A stretch of 64,000 nucleotides of DNA from Haliotis asinina (taxonomy: Eukaryota > Mollusca > Gastropoda > Lepetellida > Haliotidae). Shown one piece after another: positions 60,901 through 64,000 of the stretch. The notes beneath the pieces were generated by a model. It was not told the origin of the DNA. It saw only the letters and a list, made by a program, of their open reading frames with translations, and did no database searches. The stretch is taken from contig NC_090280.1 in the NCBI RefSeq assembly GCF_037392515.1, positions 75,504,504 through 75,568,503 of the forward strand. Reading direction: 5' to 3'. The first letter of the stretch is position 1; every line of letters begins with the position of its first letter. The position numbers and the translations under genes were made by a program.

Positions 60901-63166
60901 GTTTTCAAGGAATATTAACTGCTACAAGTGTGACATAGTGTTCCCAATGTCATTACCTGTAAGCATACTAATCATCTTCATAACTAACTAGCATATACCT
61001 TGATGATGATTTGGAGATTTATATTGTAACAGGTGCCTCATTATACTCATCAAACCCCTTGGTTTGTTCTTTTTGGTTGTCAGGAAGAAAATACTACCCC
61101 CGTCCTAGACATTCGTTGGTATAGATGTAATACAGGTACAGAAGCAAGGACTATTTGATTGTACCTTTAGACATTCTCCTGTAATGTTAAAGACACACAT
61201 CCCAAATGTACACACCCTTGGCACTCCATCAAGCATTCGTTGTCATAAGTCACGCCATCACTGCCGCAGACACGGGCGAGGAGACGTGGACAGGCACAAA
61301 GTTTGGGACATTCTCCGTCGGATACCTTCGTCGCCCTATTGAAACACAACAGTATAATACAGATACAGAAGCAAGGGATATTTTATTATACCTTTAGACA
61401 TTCCCCGGTAATGTTAAAGACACACATTCCAAATGTACACACCCTTCGCACTCCATCTGGCATTCGTTGCCATAAGTCACGCCATCACTGCCGCAGACAG
61501 GGGAGAAGAGAAGTTGACAGGCACAAAGTTTGGGACATTCTCCGTCGGATTTCTTCGTCGCCCTATTGAAACACAACAGTTTTATAGTCGGAAACTTTCA
61601 AGGAGAAAGCTTTCATCCGCACGTCTCACATCGTTTTCCCTATATATTTATGAAAGGAAACTAATCATATTGAGAACTGACAAGTGTATACCTTGATGAT
61701 GCATGAGAGATATATTGTGTAACAGGAAAGTATAAAAAAAATAACATGTCGTTGAGGTTTGACATAATTTCGTTTAAGGCGTATTAACCATCTCGATAAC
61801 TATATTAGAAAAGCTCTTTTTTCCGCCAACTACAGTCGAATATTCTAATTATGATTTTGCAAAATTTTCCATACTGTTTAAAGATACTGTTTACACATGA
61901 AGTGATGTATTATAAAACAAATTCGTAATGCTGAAAGGATTATTGTACTGATGTTGATTCTCAGTGAAAACTGGCGAGTTCTTGTCAGAACGTTATCCCA
62001 GAACGCAGCTGTTCTCATGCACGATATTCGTACATGCTTTTTAGCACTTTGATGCATGATCCTCATCGGTATAACGTTTGCAGTTGGCTCCCACAAGTTA
62101 CTGGAGTAATTCATCCTCGATCTAACCATATATATAAAGATAACATTAGTGAATGCTTTAAGTGAGTCATAGCATATAATGTAAATGAAGCATAACCAGA
62201 CACGCTGTAGGCCTACCCGGCACAGGAGAGGAAACATTCATTGGTGTAGGTGTTGCCGTCGTCGCCACAGACAGGGTTGTTGGTGTCCTCACAGGAACAG
62301 TCTTCACCTCGACAGATGCTGATCAAAACTAGGTAAAACCAGAGATTGACGTAAGATATCGAGAAGGTATCGAGGAACACATGTACTCACTGTGATTCGG
62401 CTGCCATTAGCCCTTTGTTAAAATCATACTTAAAATAGACAATATTTACAGTCAACTTAACTGTCATCACAAAAATTGCAAAGATACTGGCAAAAACGAC
62501 GGCCAGGGAACAGCCTGTCATGAAATAGTTGTTCTTTGTTTCTCTCGAAAACAGCATGCAGGGCTATTATAGTGCCTAATTATATGCATTTGGGCAGTAA
62601 AAATATATCACACGGGGTGAAACTATGATATTATAGAACAACGCCTCACTATATGCATGTAGTACTATCATGTATTACTCTGTGGATAACAGCATGATTT
62701 AACATGTCCAAGACCCGCGAAGGTCCCGGGGTAGAATAGACTCGTGAAGGTCCCGGGGTAGAACAGGCCTTCAGCAACCCATGCTTGCCATTAAAGACGA
62801 CTATGCTTGTTATAAGAGACCACTAAAGGGATCGGGTGGTCAGGCTCGATAATTTGGTTAACACATATCATCGGTTCCCAATTGCGCAGATCGATGCGCA
62901 TGTTGTTGATCACTGGATTGTCTGGTTCAGACTCTATTATTTACAGACCGCCACCATATAACTGGAATATTGCTGAGTGCGGCGTAACTGTAAACTCACT
63001 CACTCATTAACATGAGAATGACGGTGGAGTGAATTACATGCATGTAGCATTAAGACAATACATACCAACCAATCATGACAATGGAACTATGCTTTACATG
63101 TAAATGTTGTTATAGGAAATATGACATACCCGCCAGCACAGTGATATACTTCATCCAGCCACCCAT
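57867..63166 (-). CDS. Multi-domain Kazal serine protease inhibitor
   Basis: Minus-strand gene. Exon 1 (63166-63130) encodes [12 protein letters not shown]; exon 2 (62328-62217) continues [13 protein letters not shown], so a signal peptide runs across the first junction and the product is probably secreted. Nine further exons follow, each exactly 120 nt and phase 2 at both ends, each after a GTGTTTCAATAG acceptor and before a GG|GTGTGT or GG|GTATGG donor. Every repeat has PVCG[SN]DGVTY.N.C and six cysteines. With the spacing C-x-C-x7-C-x10-C-x3-C-x10-C, the sixth cysteine of each domain comes from the start of the next exon. The expected P1 residues differ (Asp, Leu, Arg, Leu, Leu, Leu, Phe, Phe, Leu, Ser in transcript order), suggesting mixed chymotrypsin/elastase/subtilisin- and trypsin-like targets. 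Ten domains are visible. The last exon, which should supply the final cysteine and stop, was not found, so the model is incomplete at its 3' end. Multi-Kazal inhibitors are typical of mollusc defence and mucus. Confidence 0.85.
58333..58452 (-). CDS. Kazal exon 10
   Basis: 120 nt. [38 protein letters not shown]. Expected P1 is Leu. Confidence 0.82.
58809..58928 (-). CDS. Kazal exon 9
   Basis: 120 nt. [27 protein letters not shown]. Expected P1 is Phe. Confidence 0.82.
59330..59449 (-). CDS. Kazal exon 8
   Basis: 120 nt. [27 protein letters not shown]. Expected P1 is Phe. The first base after the acceptor is T where most have G; the codon still gives Gly. Confidence 0.82.
59806..59925 (-). 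CDS. Kazal exon 7
   Basis: 120 nt. [36 protein letters not shown]. Expected P1 is Leu. First of four exons spaced exactly 470 bp apart. Confidence 0.84.
60276..60395 (-). CDS. Kazal exon 6
   Basis: 120 nt. [16 protein letters not shown]: the residue between the first two cysteines of the CxC is Val, not Ala. Identical in protein to exon 5; expected P1 Leu. Confidence 0.84.
60746..60865 (-). CDS. Kazal exon 5
   Basis: 120 nt, protein identical to exon 6 and flanked by near-identical introns: a very recent tandem duplicate. Confidence 0.84.
61216..61335 (-). CDS. Kazal exon 4, trypsin-type P1
   Basis: 120 nt. [20 protein letters not shown]. Expected P1 is Arg, the only basic one in the gene, and PVCG has become RVCG. 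Confidence 0.83.
61443..61562 (-). CDS. Kazal exon 3
   Basis: 120 nt. [38 protein letters not shown]. Expected P1 is Leu. Its spacing to exon 4 is only 227 bp, because most of the intron present in the 470-bp units is missing. Confidence 0.83.
62217..62328 (-). CDS. Kazal exon 2 with first domain
   Basis: 112 nt, phase 1 in and phase 2 out. Encodes the rest of the signal peptide (VLISIC) and [29 protein letters not shown]. Expected P1 is Asp. Acceptor TTTTACCTAG, donor GG|GTAGGC. It lacks the ATK.SDGEC lead of the other exons, consistent with being the first domain. Confidence 0.8.
62711..63006 (-). mobile_element. SINE in intron 1 of the Kazal gene
   Basis: Same orientation as the gene. 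The GAAGGTCCCGGGGTAGAA end is present twice in tandem (62717 and 62744). The body TTGATCACTGGATTGTCTGG and the GCGGCGTAACTGTAAACTCA, CTCACTCATT end are intact. Confidence 0.83.
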
Positions 63167-63210
63167 GTTGTCAGTTAGGCGAATGTGTCAAGGTTCCAGA
63201 GCCCACCTCA

Positions 63211-63217
63211 ATATATA
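63211..63217 (-). promoter_or_regulatory. TATA box of the Kazal gene
   Basis: TATATAT on the minus strand, 45-50 bp upstream of the ATG at 63166, leaving room for a short 5' UTR beginning near 63182. An inverted CCAAT is 10 bp further up (63226-63230). Confidence 0.5.
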
Positions 63218-63299
63218 CAGGGGATCCAATGGCAATAATTGTTTCATGGCCAGCGTGATTGACATGAACCAACATTCACAAATATATATTGCCACTTGA

Positions 63300-63720
63300 T
63301 TGTGTTGTTTATGGGCTTAACACCACATAACAACGGCTTCATGAATTAGAAAACAATCAAACCGCATGTTGGTTGCGAAACAGTTGTCTGTGGTTGTGTA
63401 GTAAAGGTAACGGAGACGCTGGTCAAATCGCACCCGTCTATCATTTCTGTTTGTGTTTTGAGATTTCACAATTTCACATATTCACATATTTCGTTGAATC
63501 ATTTCGTGGGATTGTGTTGTAATGGTTTGGACACAGTTTTCATCAAGTGACATTCATCTGAAATGAAATGAAACGCTGACAGACATGTGCACTAAACGCA
63601 AAACAAACCCGCCCCTCCCCCACCCCACCCCCCCAAAAAGACCCAAAAAAACCCAAAAAACAAAAAAAAAACGAAACAAAACAAAAAACCCGTTACCTTC
63701 TTTCCGCAATGAAGGAGGTA
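63300..63720. other. Intergenic spacer with C- and A-rich tracts
   Basis: Between the two promoters. CCCGCCCCTCCCCCACCCCA followed by AAAAAC-type tracts at about 63608-63690. No gene seen. Confidence 0.5.
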
Positions 63721-63780
63721 TAGATCTATCTTCGGCTATCCTTCTGATTCGTTAACGTCCACTTCTTGGTCTGTCTACGA

Positions 63781-63852
63781 TGACGTCATTTTGTCTGTAG
63801 CGCCCAATCAGTCTTATAACGGTGATACGGCGTAAAGAGAGGGCATTATATA
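63781..63852 (+). promoter_or_regulatory. Candidate promoter at right edge, plus strand
   Basis: TGACGTCA (63781-63788), CCAAT (63804-63808) and TATATA (63847-63852) are in promoter order and spacing, predicting transcription from about 63877 rightward. No coding exon is visible before the window ends. Confidence 0.45.
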
Positions 63853-64000
63853 CATCACTGGATGTAGAATCCATCTGCACCACCCCAAAGGTTCTTCCTC
63901 TCTCTTCAGCTGTTGATCTTGCCTTATTTCTCGTACCTGTGTATTACATCATGCATACACGTGAAATGGATAAAATACTGCTTAAATATTACTTCATTTT

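Larger units (their letters stand above)
59690..61200 (-). repeat. 470-bp tandem duplication in the Kazal gene
   Basis: Exon ends at 59806, 60276, 60746 and 61216 are exactly 470 bp apart, and the introns between them differ by only a few bases (for example AATACTACCCCCGTCC versus AAAACTACCCCCGCCC). The unit is one exon plus one intron. Confidence 0.9.

Overview
This is eukaryotic, non-model genomic DNA. It has AT-rich intergenic sequence, short spliced genes, microsatellites, several SINE, LINE, MITE and Tc1 families, and no bacterial gene layout. A dispersed SINE whose 3' end is built on GAGTGAGTGAG and TTTTACGCCGCACTCAG, a Nimb-type non-LTR retrotransposon, and a many-domain Kazal inhibitor gene together suggest a gastropod mollusc, most probably an abalone (Haliotis). 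That assignment is an inference from repeat families I recognise, not a database result.

Layout. 1-5046: mostly non-genic, with an old dispersed repeat (about 1570-2100) and a 370-bp tandem repeat (about 2650-4120). 5047-49520: the core of the window, a four-copy direct tandem array of one small three-exon gene that I do not recognise. The ATGs are at 6525, 14788, 27292 and 35798, and the predicted proteins are 101, 106, 101 and 101 aa. Each unit has a TATA-less promoter (TCTCGCGAGA, CRE-like TGACGTC, YY1-like CCGCCATTTTG), exon 1 (six codons), an exon 2 that is identical in all four copies, and exon 3 (75-80 codons). A 57-bp minisatellite then starts at the stop codon, followed by a conserved 3' block with a CRE and E-box, and a candidate terminal non-coding exon with a poly(A) signal. 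The minisatellite unit is a copy of the last codons of exon 3 plus the stop. There are roughly 14, 6 and 5 units in copies 1-3, but about 164 units (38562-47917) in copy 4, where it has formed satellite-like higher-order repeats.

Copies 1 and 2 are recent duplicates (about 7 kb unit). Copy 2 has since been interrupted twice: a 1.2-kb hairpin-rich terminal-inverted-repeat element split its promoter, and a 5.6-kb Nimb-like LINE (18295-23920, minus strand) entered its downstream region. Copies 3 and 4 are older and carry other nested insertions, including a 629-bp TIR element inside a SINE, a Tc1 remnant, LINE tails and foldback MITEs.

49520-57700 is gene-poor with several SINEs. 57867-63166 (minus strand) is a Kazal-type serine protease inhibitor gene: a signal-peptide exon, one first-domain exon and nine further exons of exactly 120 nt in phase 2-2. 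Its last exon is not identified. A TATA-containing promoter lies just upstream of it. At the right edge a second, plus-strand CRE/CCAAT/TATA promoter points out of the window.

The strongest candidate for something undescribed is the four-gene array together with the minisatellite born from its terminal codons.
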